From Ornithodoros turicata (taxonomy: Eukaryota > Arthropoda > Arachnida > Ixodida > Argasidae), in NCBI RefSeq assembly GCF_037126465.1, contig NC_088204.1, positions 75,019,807-75,083,806 of the forward strand: DNA of 64,000 nucleotides, given 5' to 3'. The notes below the pieces were generated by a model that was not told the DNA's origin, made no database searches, and was given only the letters and a program-made list of their open reading frames with translations. Below, one piece after another: positions 19,987 through 32,200 of this stretch. The stretch's first letter is position 1. Every line of letters starts with the position of its first letter. The position numbers and the translations under genes are program-made.

Positions 19987-20796
19987 CAGACTTGTACAAA
20001 ATACTGCGCAAAAGTATTTAAAATAAGATACTGAATACTCTACGGAAAAAGTATTTAAAATAGAGTACAAAATACTCAAAACGGAAAGTAATTTGAGTAG
20101 AGTACTAAATACTCAAAGAAGTATTTAAGATACTATTTAAAGTACTTTAGTATTAGCAGTAAGTGAAACGCGTATTCTGAACGTGGCCTTACAAATGAAA
20201 GGAATAAACTTCATCAGCCATGCATATCTTTCATTTGCAACGTCTTGGTGTCAAGTAATGTTTGGTGATCTTTGGTGAACTTTGTTGATATGTTCTGACC
20301 CAAAACTTCGTAATCCCTCCTGTATGTCGGTTCCGGTCTTTCAACCTCTTGCACGTGTTTATTGCTGTGATGACCAAGGAAATAAATGCCGGAATTATCG
20401 TGTACCTAATCCCCTGGTGATTCACCTGGCAATGTGAATAAGAACGGTTTTCTGACGAAGCTGGCTATTGAGAAGCAAGGCCAGGCTTGGGACCAGCCTA
20501 TTGTACAAGAGGATAAATGACAGATTCGCGAATTCCCGAAAAAAAAAAAGGAAAACGAAGAAAAAGGTGGTTAAATTCCAGTGAGCTGAAAATCTCGGCA
20601 CGGCGGGAAGCGTACTGGATATGGCTTGACGAGGAAGGAAAGTATTTTGAGTACTGAGTAGCAAATACCGAAAAAAGTATTTTAAATACATTAAAAATAC
20701 TTGTCGGAAAAAAGTATTGAGTAGAGTACCAAAATACCGGAAAAAGTATTTAAAATACTGTATTTTGAGTACGTACTCAAGATACGTACAAGTCTG
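19987..20796. mobile_element. hAT-like MITE inserted in the BEL/Pao fragment
   Basis: Ends CAGACTTGTAC and GTACAAGTCTG are inverted. The flanks GTCGACGC (left) and GACTCGACGC (right) are an 8-bp target duplication apart from a 2-base difference. The interior is packed with AAAGTATTTAAAATAC-like repeats. The BEL/Pao reading frame resumes on the far side. Confidence 0.8.
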
Positions 20797-22346
20797 GACT
20801 CGACGCGAACACAGCTTGGAGCTCATAGGTTTGAACACTTTTCAAGGTGGACAAGGCTGGTTAAAGCTACAGCAAATCTGCAACACATCGCACGCTGCTT
20901 CCACTCCTCGGATGATGCCGTGTCAGCGTCTTGCTATCACTGGCATCTGTGCAGCAGGCTACGCACGAACGAAGAACTCTCCGCTGCGGAGAAGTTTGTC
21001 TTCAGAACAATGCAAGGCGGATCTTTCTCGAAGGAAATTTACTGCATCGAGAACAAGCAAGATGTACCAAAGAACAGTCCTCTTCGGAGCCTGCACCCCT
21101 ACATCGACGAAGATGGCCTTCTGAGAATCGGTGGACGGCTTAGCAACTCGACGTTAGATCAAAATAAGCGGCAACCTATCATCATACCGGGTCGACATCA
21201 CATCGGAACGCTACTGACCCGTCACCATCACGAACGTGTAGCTCACCAACGTCGTTATTTTACCGAAGGAGCAATCCGAGCTGCTGGGCTGTGGATCGTG
21301 GGAGCCAAAACTGCGTTCGTTCAGTGATCTACCACTGCGTTAGATGTCGCAAATTGAGAGGCAGACCTCAAGAGCAGATCATGGCTGATCTCCCTCAAAG
21401 TAGGCTGAGTACGGAACCTCCATTCACCTACGTGGGCCTTGACGTGTTTGGTCCCTGGACAGTGCGATCGCGGAGAACGAGAGGAGGACTCGCAGCCGGC
21501 AAAGGGTGGGCCGTCATCTTTACCTGCATGTCTATACGAGCAGTGCACATTGAGATCATCGAGTCCATGGATTCTTCGAGTTTGATAAATGCTCCGAGGC
21601 GCTTCCTGTCCGTCAGAGGTCCCGTCAAGCAGCTGCGATCAGACTGTGGAACTAACTTCGTCGGTGCATGCAAGGCATTGAGGATCAACACGACCTCTGG
21701 TGGAAACACTGACATAGACAGATTTCTGCAAGACCAACCTGCAGATAGATCTTCAACCCACCACCTCTCACATGGGCGGCGCTTGGGAGCGCATGATAGG
21801 TGTGGTCCGCCGCATCCTCATGGGAACCGACAGGTCAAAGCTGTCGCACGAAATGTTAGTAACGTTCTTGGCGGAGGTTACAGCGATTGTAAACAACAGA
21901 CCGCTCATCCCTGTATCAACGGACCCGGAGAACCCCGCGGTTCTGACCCCAAACATGATACTGACACAAAAGACGGGTAAACACCATCCACCTGCTGGAG
22001 ATTTCGATGCAGGTGACATCTATCGGAGGCAATGGAAGCAAGTACAATCCATGGCGAACGCTTTCTGGAACCGTTGGAAGAGAGAGTATCTTCCAACACT
22101 CGACGGTCGTCGCATGTGGCAGACACGTCAACGATATATCCACGAGGGAGACATTGTACTTCTCAGGGATAAAGACACGGAGCGCCATGAATGGCCAATG
22201 GGTCCTGTTATTAAAACGCTACCTAGCTGTGACGGGCGTGTTCGGGAAGTGGACGTCAAGATCTACAAGAAACGGTGCGCCGAAGGTGTTCCAGCGACCA
22301 ATAAGGGAAATTTTCCTCTTACTTCCTACAGAAAACGAGTGAACAT
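20797..22346 (+). pseudogene. BEL/Pao retrotransposon integrase region, frameshifted
   Basis: Three overlapping frames together cover a BEL/Pao integrase: zinc-binding region with HHER and CVRCRKLRG (about 21220-21360), core motifs YVGLDVFGPW (21430), RSDCGTNFVGA (21640) and MGGAWERMIG (21772). These correspond to the D, D and E catalytic positions. A C-terminal region containing DIVLLRDKD follows. Frameshifts near 21320 and 21730 show it cannot encode one protein. BEL/Pao elements integrate cDNA copies of themselves. Confidence 0.8.
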
Positions 22347-22764
22347 TGTATGTGTGGTGGTATCTTGCGATACCAGACGACGGGGAGTGTTCTGCCTTCG
22401 TGGCTATGTATCCCACTGTAACCAGAGCTACTATTTGAGCTCCGTCTCGGGCGCCCCTTACGCGGTGCCTCTCCGAGGTGTAAGATGCCTTCATGGGCAT
22501 GCTCCACCGTAACTGGAGCCACCTTTTGGACCCCGTCTCGGGCACCCCTTACGCGGTGCCTCTCCGAGGTGCAAGGTGCAAGAATTTCAGTTGTGTTTTG
22601 TGAGGCGTGGCGGTAAGTCGCTTCCGAATGCTACAGTCTTTTTACCGCATAGCAACGCATTGCATCGATCGTGCATCATATTGCATAGCTGGATATAATC
22701 ACATGTACGTCTATGTATGCTTACGTCGGTTCAAGCTGTTTCATTAAACGTGTGTTTTGCAACA
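22347..22764 (+). repeat. Possible BEL/Pao 3' LTR
   Basis: Starts TGTATGTG just after the pol-like frame and ends TTTTGCAACA with an upstream ATTAAA signal. It contains a duplicated block of about 43 bases at 22442-22484 and 22530-22572. No second LTR exists in the window, so this is an inference. Confidence 0.35.
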
Positions 22765-24119
22765 AACGTGTGTTGAGATCGGACGAGAAATGTTTGAGAA
22801 ATTCCAAAAATACCTAGATGAGCATGACAAATGTGCAAGATGGAACAGCAGTTTGCAACTTGTTGACATGTGGTCTGCCCTATTGTTGCTCATGTTACAC
22901 CGGCGTGTTCAAGACCCAATACTGGCTCAAATTTTGATTCGATATCAGGTGTTGCACACTAGATGTCCAGCACGTTGAATATAAAAGATGTGGAAATGTT
23001 TGAGAAATTTCGAAAATACCAAGATGTACATGACCTACTGAGATGACTGTTGCAACTGCAATAATCTTCATGCTTTCCTTATTGCAAATGTGTTTGACTG
23101 CACATATCTGCATTTGTGTAGTTAAAATATGTTACCTGAGGCAAACCCAAGACCCGTTTTTTTTTTTTTGTTTCTGAGTGTGTGTAGATGGGGGGGATGT
23201 GGAAGAACTTGCTTTGGATAGCATGCACTACGTTAACATTTCTTCATACCTTGTCATACTGACATTTAGGAATCACAGATGGTATTGTAGAAGGTATCAT
23301 GTTTATTGAGACTTGTTTGACTATAATCACTCACTTTCCAATATAGCAGATGACTGTTTACATTGAAATTGCCACAACACTTAACTGAATAAAAATGGCG
23401 CACTTGCACTTCTACCACTAAACTGAATCCCTATTAGTGACAGTGACCACCACAGAAAAGAAGGCACTAAAATTTTACAGATATCCACCCAGTGATTCCG
23501 CAGCCATAAGGTGCTTACAATATATCTTACAGCACTGTAGTGTACTAAGTTGTTTATACTGCAGTATTACTAATCGCTAATTAAATTTAAACTAGTATGT
23601 GAGAATGATATACTGAAGTGAATAAATACATAAAGCAAATAGGGGAACAACTTTCCTCCGCTCTTGTCTGAACATATGCACCATCACCAAAATAATATTG
23701 CGCGAGTCTGGAGCCTGCTAATATACGCGCTCGAGTCGCAAAAGCGTTATTAGGCAATTAAAAGAAAGTATCCAAGTCTAATATATACACGACGGGATGC
23801 ACACGGCTGTTTGTGAACGGACTGGTTCGCGAAAACGCCTTTATAATGCAAAGTGTAGCAACACGGGAAGCTATAATAATGTGGCGTAATTTATCGTGCA
23901 CGTCCTTTTGTTTATATGTATTTATTTATATTGTCGTATGCCGTAATGCGTGCCGTACACCCCAATCTCAGAGCATAGCAATTGAGCTCTCAAACAACAA
24001 CCATCAGTTGAACAATAAACGGAGTGAGATTAATATAAACTCGCTCAAAGACTCGTACACAACGCTGGACCCAAAACCCTTTTGCCGCCGACGCCGCGTA
24101 CCGCGGTCACGAGACCATG
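22765..24119. other. AT-rich intergenic region
   Basis: No gene recognised. A direct repeat of about 45 bases (AAATGTTTGAGAAATT and following) occurs near 22789 and 22997. A T-run lies at 23159-23170. Confidence 0.4.
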
Positions 24120-24274
24120 GCTGCGTTCCAATACCTCGTGCAAGCGAAGCCGCCTGACTAGGCAGCTGAGTAGACCCCTTGGCTTGTCACTATTGGATTG
24201 GATTGCATTAACATGGCTGCACTTCCGGTTAGACCACTAGGCAGTCGACTAACCGGGGTATTGGAACGCAGCCC
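24120..24274. mobile_element. Short MITE with GGCTGCGTTCC ends
   Basis: Inverted ends GGCTGCGTTCCAATAC and GTATTGGAACGCAGCC enclose about 120 bases. CCAT flanks it on the left and overlaps the right end, a possible 4-bp duplication. Confidence 0.65.
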
Positions 24275-24892
24275 ATAACAACGCCGTGGAGAGCCGCCAC
24301 CGCGACATCAATGACGTCATCCGCGGAATGCGACAGCAGCGGCCCCTAGTGCTGAAGCGTCGCTCGTAGCGCCCTCTAATGGTGTACCCTACACAATGGC
24401 TAATCCTTCTATTCATCGGAGATAATCCGTCTATTGGGGGCTGCATTGGAAACAACACCCGGGAAACTTTCGGAGTGAGTTTGCCGGACTTCGTGCCCCT
24501 GACAAGATTTTTTTTTTTGCGTCTTTTATATTTCTCTCTACGTTGTCCGTTATGACTTGTACTTGAAACTAACAGCGAGATTGTATTGAGGAAGTTAATG
24601 AAGATGTATGGAGAAAGAAGTTATCAGGACTGCGCCTGGTTTCGTATAAATTATATGCAGAAAAATGAGGTACAGGTGGGGGCAGGTGAATTCGTCCTCA
24701 CAAGGTGCTGCGAGTGTTCCAGGTTGACACCCTGAGGATGTGCAGGTGATATGACCGGGAGTCCCACTTTAACACGAAGGTAACACTAGGATGACCAGTT
24801 GATAACTGCGTGAGGATGTCATCGTCGTCCGGGGTTGACATCCTGGGGACGATCGCAGGGCGTTTCTGTGTTGTTGGGGGAGTCAGTTCCAT

Positions 24893-25423
24893 ATGGGCCG
24901 GTGCTGCGTTCCTCGCTGTCGAGGCAACAACGACTCTGGCCCAACAGTGCATGTGCTCTCGTTCCCAAAGGATGAAGCTCTCAAGGTATCATAGCTGAAA
25001 GCGATTCCACGCGCACGTTTTAAACTGAGCATTCGTTCCAACGGTATGTAAGTAAACTTGAAGCCACTGCCGCTGAAATGCGCTGTGGGATCTTGCTTGC
25101 ATGTTGATTGTAATGAGGTCGTCCTCATTCTCTCGCAGGTTTGCGAACTGCATTTCAGCAATCAGAATTGTCGCCAAACCGATGGGGCCACTGGGAAGAC
25201 GACTGAAATCGAAAGCGATCGACTACGATTGGCGCTAGGGGCTGTGCCTTCAGTTTATTCAAACTGCCCGGCCTACAGGTCATCTACACGTGCTCGTAGC
25301 GAATCAACGAATTCCAAACGCGCCAGGATGAAGAACACGGCCCTTCAGAAAGCCCTAGAAAATTCACTAGGAACCAGAAGAGAAGAAGCGATGAAGAATT
25401 CAGTGTCTTCTATGACGACCTAA
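24893..25423 (+). pseudogene. THAP zinc-finger gene, probably decayed
   Basis: ATG at 24893 opens MGRCCVPRCRG and reaches FPKDEALK at 24985. This has the first Cys pair and the FP motif of a THAP domain. After an acceptor at 25138, VCELHFSNQ supplies the second Cys-x2-His pair, followed by LALGAVPS, a typical THAP end, then a basic tail to TAA at 25421. The middle segment (24986-25034) reads as THAP helix residues, but TAG stands where the conserved Trp is expected, so it is either a broken gene or an intron 24986-25138 that removes part of the domain. THAP domains bind DNA and often derive from P-type transposases. Confidence 0.6.
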
Positions 25424-26019
25424 AAAGCAAGTTAGGAGGCATCTGCAACACTAATTTTGGACAATGAGTGTGACCGACAACTGTGTGATCGAATGCAACA
25501 ACTCATGTTACATGTTTGTGCCGTCCCTAAGTGTGGTCCGCCTCGGCCAAATCTCGTTGTTTAAGTGTGTGATGTTTGTCCACATTGAAAGCATCCCATC
25601 ATCGCACTTAAGGTTTTATGTAACCGTTTAAGTGTTCGAAGGGGTAATGTAGTATTTTCAACGTTCAGATAAATATATAAACTTAGAAGTGCTTCATTCA
25701 TCAGTTGGCCTTGTTCCCGAGTTGATGCTAAGTCCCATTACATTCGTAAAAAACGTCGCTTTCAAGGATAACAGCGCGACGTCTCTTGCTTAGGTACGCT
25801 CTGGCGAAAAACCCGGGCTGAGCCTCTACTGCAAAGAAAAAACACACACAAAAAAAAATCCCGTCAACAGTGGCGTGGTGGCGCATTGCCCAGAAACGCG
25901 TCATGCGCATAGCCACTTCTGGTTTTGGCGCGCGACGTCCTGCGTACTAGTCACTGTATAAGTGACTGTAGTCGTGCGCATAGCAACAGTCATTTATTGT
26001 GTGTTTTTTTTTTTGACAG
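25424..26019 (+). promoter_or_regulatory. TECPR1: Intergenic region, candidate promoter of TECPR1-B
   Basis: Two TGCGCAT motifs (about 25905 and 25975), which resemble NRF1 half sites, and CpG-rich sequence lie shortly upstream of the first coding exon. The coding exon is preceded by a strong acceptor (T-run then gacag), so at least one untranslated exon must lie further upstream and is not located. Confidence 0.3.
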
Positions 26020-26262
26020 GGCGTGCATAGAATCATCACTATGCCATCGTCGAACCTGTGGGCTGTTAATAATACTGGTAATGCGTTTACACTGAGCACA
26101 GCTGGAAACTGCTGGCGCGAGCTGCCACACCCGGGTGTCGACCTTCAACGCGTCTCCGCTGTGCAATCGGCTGCCTGGGGAATCGGCAGTGACCAGCATG
26201 TCTACACGTTTGTTCCATACGGCGATAAAATTCGTGTCCCCGAGGTCACCTACGAGAACCAG
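26020..26262 (+). CDS. TECPR1: TECPR1-B exon 1: start codon and first tectonin repeat
   Basis: The exon begins at 26020 after tttttgacag and the ATG is at 26041, chosen because MPSSNLWAVNNTG matches the family N-terminus. A GTG upstream at 26023 is not needed. It ends VTYENQ at donor gtatac. Confidence 0.93.
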
Positions 26263-29200
26263 GTATACTACATTAGAAGCTGGTGGCGGCTTGTCGTGTG
26301 CACGCTATAATACAGTGTGATCATGTTATGTTTCCAGCGCTGGGGTATCAAAGAGGGATACTGCACACCGTTCCTACCGACGGACAGGCCCCACTGGAGC
26401 AGCGAAGATGGCTTATCTGCTCGACCTAAAGAGAGCATTACACTACGTTCCGGTAACTGGGAGTGGGAAGACTGCTGGCACATAGACGGCAAGCTTGACG
26501 GGGTACCATTAAAACCAGAGGTAAGACTCGACCCTTGTCCAACCAACACCACCTAGGTATAAAGCGCGGACCCCATAACACGCGACGCGCTGCAGAATTT
26601 GTCGCTGTCGCGTCTGGTCATGGCGCGACCAGGCCCCTATATAGCTCCCCCACTTCGCGGCTCTAAAAAAATGTTTGCACGTCATAAACACGTGGTATTA
26701 CTCCGTCAGGCATCATAGTTGATACCCATTGGCCGAAGGACATTGCGCGCTCCGCTATTGGTTGGCAAAGTTTCAAAAGCGCATTCTTTCGCGGGCTGCC
26801 TGTCTGGCGGGCAGGTACGAGAAGAGAAGTGGCAGCGGCGTTTCGCCGGTTTCGCGACTCGACGATGTCAGTTGACACCACGACACCAACGTATGATGGC
26901 ATTGTTCAAAGAGAAGACCCAGATTTGTTAGTGTGTCAGAGTGACTCAGCGCGTGTTGTGATGTTTCCCGACAGAAGTATCCTACGTACGAACAGTCTCT
27001 CGAGTTCAGAACTGGAATGCAGTGGTGAGCTGACGCGTGAGGAACACTTGTGAGCGCCGTCGCATTTTCATATGCAGTCACAACGGAGACAGGATTCGGT
27101 GTCCGTGCGACAAGCATTGCCCGCTTCGTTGAAACCTTCGCCAAGGGCCCGAAACTCGCCAGTTCCTTTGCGGGATAAAGTGAGGCGCTTCATGCGTTTC
27201 ACGTCATCGGACGTCAGAAAACGTCACAAATTGAACGTCATGCAGACATCCGCTGGCTAGTGATTACTGATTGGTTCCCATGAGGATGAATTCGTTTTCT
27301 TGGCGATGATTGGCTGTTTTCAAATTTGTTCGCGAGCGCTCGAACAGGCGACAGCGCCAGCCGCCGGCTCTAAAGCGAAACGCACCGCCTCGAAAATATT
27401 GTCGCCACCGGCGTGCCAGCTCGGAAGATCTCTCATTGGCTGCGCATTATATGTATAAATATTTGGATGCTCATTGGTCTAAAAAACTGGCGTCAGTTTC
27501 CTTCGCGCTGATTGGGCGAGAGTCATTTGACTGAGGAGCGAGGAGCGAGCATCCGAACGCGCGAACCGCTCAACGGAAGACGGAAGCAGAGAGGAAGTCT
27601 GCACTCTTTCCGACGTACTGCAGGTGAACGGTAAGACAAGTTTGATTACTTTTTTGTGACTGAAGGAAGTAATGCAGGTTTATCACGTTAAGTGTATTAC
27701 GTACAGCATTTACGAGTCACTCGGTACGTTAGCGGCGTTTCATTGTGCAGTGCATTGCCGTAACTTGTACGTTTCTGATATGCCGTTAATCAAAATATGT
27801 GTGGTTATGCTAGTTGCCCCTCATGCGCGTCTCAGCCGTTCATTCACTGTGATCTCCGAACATTCGTGACAAATGCCATGGTGTTCAAATACGAAATCAA
27901 GATAGATTGCCTATCATAGCAGTGATTTTCGTGCAGAGTTACTGATCATCAATATATTTTTTGTTTTGTTTTAGTTCTCCCGCAACCATCGGCAACAACG
28001 ACGCACATAGCTCAGCATTGGCTTTTGAACGGCCCTTGGATGTCGAAGTACCTAAAGCTCCAGTGAAGCCTGTTACAAGACGTAAAAAGATATGTACTGT
28101 AGCTTTTTCGAGGCAGTTCCCAAGGACAAATAAAGTTGATTTGTCATACATCATTGCTTTTTGATTGTCTGCTTCGGGACAGCATGATCGTTGCTCTACA
28201 GCAAGACAACAAGCGCCGAAGACCACCGAAGACAAACCACAAACGGACGAGTCTGGGGGGGTAGGGGGGACGAGAGGAGAGACGAAAAACGAAAAACCCG
28301 AGAAGAGAAGGGGAAGGAGGTTGGGAAAGGAGGTCGGTCTACGCATGCGCACTGGGCCCCAGCTTTTTTCCCGCGCTGCAGCTCTGTGAGTGGCTCAGTG
28401 ACGCTGTGAGTGGCTCCTCAAGATCACGTGGTTTGGGCGCCCGCCATTTTCCCTGGACCATTGCGTAAACGGCAGCTTCCGGCGGATGACAGCGCGGCGG
28501 CTGTGCCGGTTGGAACCGGCGTCCGTTTCGGACGGCTCGTATTGTGTAGCGGTTGTGTTGGACTATGAGTTCTGATTTTTCCTGTTTAAAAACGCAAGCT
28601 GTATCATGTGAGCATCCTCGAACAGTCACAGCTGCCAGGGAAGATGCCTGCGCAACATTTGTGCTCTGCTTCTTGGTGTAGAAAATATTCGAGCGTCCGA
28701 ACGCCTCGTACCCGATACCTGGTCGACGACTGCCGAGAGGTAAGTCATTTGTCGTTGCTTGTTGCCTTACAACACCGCACTCACTTCGTGTATTGTGAAT
28801 AAGTTGCTTAGCAGTTACCGGAATACGCGGTGACCGAGACAGAGAGCGTAGCTTTGCAGATACGATGGTAGACTATATTTCTTTTCGTAAAACAATATCA
28901 TCTAAACGTTATGATTAAATACCCGTTCACGTCGTACTGTATAAAGGTATGACGCTACTGTAAGTCTGATTCTTCGTGATTTCGCTCGACAAGTTTCGTC
29001 AGAGGCGTTGACTTAGTAGCTGTTCTGTACGTAGCGCCAAAGCCAAGATTGTCAGGCTAATCGGTCCGAATATATAATTATGAAGTAGCGCAATAAGAAG
29101 TATTTTCGTACTAAGGTCGCCCATCACACCCCATGACTGCGAGCTTCTCACAACCCTACCACCGTTCTTATTTTTCGCGTTCAATAGCACCTTTATTCTT

Positions 29201-32200
29201 TCTATTTACATTGCAAGTTTCACATGCGTAACCGTATATCTGATACCAATTGTTTTCATCTTCCAGCCACTGAGCTCCAGTTCCCAGTAGCAGTCCTTGC
29301 CAGAGGAAGTTCGACATCATCAGGCTTCTTCAAGCAAATTCTGGAGCAATTTTAATGTCATCCTGTGTACGTCTTGCTTGCATAACCGTATGTCGCACAA
29401 TAAAATACTTCATGTGACAAAAACAACCAAGGCTCAGTCGTATTCCTGTAACTCCCACTGCATTCCGACAAACGCGAACAAAAAAAAACACAAAAAAACA
29501 GTGCATGTAAGAAAAAAAGGAACAACAAAAGAGGACGGGAAGCAGAGCAGAGAGGAGGAAAGTAGTAAGAGAGAAACGGATAACACGTCATTTACGTCAT
29601 TCGCGACATAATCAAAAAAGAAAAAAAAATAGGGTGGCTAGTCCTCAGTCATTGGTCGAGCTCCGGAGGTCACGTGAGTTTTCTGCTACAATAGATTTCT
29701 ACTACAGCTTCGTACCCCTGCCTTCGCACTGCAACCAACGTAAGGAGATGCTCAGCGTGAAATCGCATGCACTCGTGTGAGCGTCGCTCACTTCTGGGAG
29801 TAGAGTGTGTGAGTGTTTTTCGAGTTCGAACTTGGTCAACGAACGCAGCGATTTGGACTCTGTACGCACGGTGAATATTTGTGTCAGACTATTGAATCAG
29901 TGTGATGTTTGAAATAAATGTGTATTTTGTCAAACATTTGCCTAGTTGTTCTGGAATACGGAATAACGAGCGTCGGGCATGAAAACCAGTAAAAGTAAAA
30001 GCCGATGGTAGCCAGTGCCGGGCCGAAAGGCGAGCCAAACTGAGAGACTCCTGATTGGCCGAATGGTAGGCATCATAGTTCATTTTCATTGGTTGCATGT
30101 CCAGTGTTGCCTGAATTATCTCAAACTATGGGCTTTATGGGGAGCTGTGGGAGCCTGGCGCGGCCGGGCGTTCCGTTTGCCGCGAAGCAAACGGAACGCT
30201 AAGTGAAAAAATGCGAAGTAGAGCTGTAGCCCGCTGTAACCTAACTACTGCGGTAAAAAAAAAAGAGTTTAACTAGCAGTTGTAGCTAGCATTTTTGCAA
30301 GTAGTTTCTAAATACTTTTTAAAGGGACTATGAAAAGATTTTTTTCTTCGTTTCGTTCGAAAGAAGACATTTTTCTGATTCTAGAACCGAAATTTTACTT
30401 TCGTCGCGCGAGCGGATTTCTCGGGAGCGAATTTAAACGGAGCGGCGAAGGGAGGACAGCTGGCGCCGCGCCGTGACGAGCTGCCGAGCGGAGACACAAC
30501 GGGTAACTTGACGCGACCACGGCCGGCTCAGCAACACGTCATCGTGACGTGTTGCCGAGCCGAGGAATCCCGCCAGGAGCATGCGCCGTAGGACCCCGCG
30601 TATGCGTTCATCGGAAGTGGAAATCTGCAAGACAGCAGCTTTCGCGCGATCGGAAGATTTCGGCAGTGGCGGCAGCCACAGCGCGAGCTCGCGGCATTAC
30701 TTGCCATTGTGCAACACCGGTGACGTAACGGGGAACCGAAGAGCGGTCCGTACAGTTACACCATCGGCAGGGAAATATGCGCGGGAGAGGAGGAACGCGG
30801 AAGAGACATTTCCAGCGCGCGCTCCTCGCAGAGTGGAGCGATTTCGTCCGGAAAAAATTGTGGCATATTAGTTTCTCTGCGGGAAGAACAGTTTCCATCG
30901 AAAAAAAGTATGGGGGTTCGGGAAATTTCATAGTCCCTTTAACTACAAGTACTTAAGTACTGCACACCCCTAGTATTTAGTCCCCCAGGCTCAATATTGA
31001 GGGTAAATGTCTCGCAGACAACAGAGGGATGAACTTCCTGCGAGAAGGTTGCATCCTTGTCTCGCAGAACTGCGTTTTACCTGGGGAGGACTTTAACACC
31101 TTCTCCTTTTATAGGGCTGGGCATATTGCTTGGGTTTTCCATACACATACACCCCTAGAAAGAAATGGAACTCGTTTGTTCGTCGCCGGAAGTGGATCAG
31201 GAACAGGCATTACACCGCCTTTGACAAATGGGCTAAGGTAACTGAACATCTACCGCATTCTGCCGACATAGTTCTCTTGGCTATAAAGTGTTTATATCGA
31301 TGGTTTTTGATATCGCTCTTAAAGGAGCCCAGAAAGCCATCCAAAGATTTTCTGTTTCTGGCGAATTACGAAAGGACGTAACTTGACGTGACAACTAACA
31401 CACAAAAAAATTCTCTGTACCCAGTATTTTTCTTGGAATAAAGCGCCCACGAACATCGACGCGCGCGTTCCCGCTCGACTCGCACTGCAGGCCAAAACGA
31501 GGAGGAGGAGGATTATGATGTCATCGCGGTTCCGAGAGAGACAGCGCTCCAATCGGGGCCGGCGGTTTTCGCACTTTTTTTTTTTGCTTTCTTCGTTTCT
31601 ATACTTCCAGTTCTCTCTCTGTGTAGCAGACGACGCTTCTCCAAACAAGCAAACCAGTTAGCGGGTTGTAGCGCGATGACGTCAAAGCGACTCTGTCGGC
31701 TGGTTGCGGGCATTGCCACCGTTGCGCGCAGTCGCGATTTTCAGAATCGAATTCCGCAATATGTATGCATCTGTCGAGTGAATCACTTCGCATGGTGCGT
31801 TTTAGCAGTCAGGTTGACGGCTTGGTTTGAAAAATGGGCGTGACTGAAGCGCTTTCTGTGCTCCTTTAAAGATCGCCAACGGGGATCTGCTTGTCGACGT
31901 TGCTGCAGGCGGCGAGAGAGTTCCTGGTAGTGAACCAGACAGTTATGCTGTGTGGGTTGTAAACGATCAAGGCAAAGTAAGTTCGGAGAAATATCTCTAC
32001 TACCGCGCGTGGCAGCCTCCAACCATTCACGTTTTCATGACATACACGCATTTCCCGTCTAGGCAGCATTTCGTTCAGGAGTCAGTCGTCTGAATCCGGA
32101 AGGCGACAGCTGGATTGATGCAGTTGGTCCGCAAAACATGGACGTGATCCAAATATCAGTTGGACTAACTGGGTTGACATGGGCTGTCGCAGGAAACGGC

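Noticed and set aside
20422..20838. 138-codon minus-strand frame with Phe/Tyr/Leu-rich translation
   Set aside because: Derived from AAAGTATTTAAAATAC-like subterminal repeats of the hAT-like MITE.
27310..27534. 74-codon frame with basic N-terminus
   Set aside because: No splice or family support; lies in promoter-like CpG-rich sequence.
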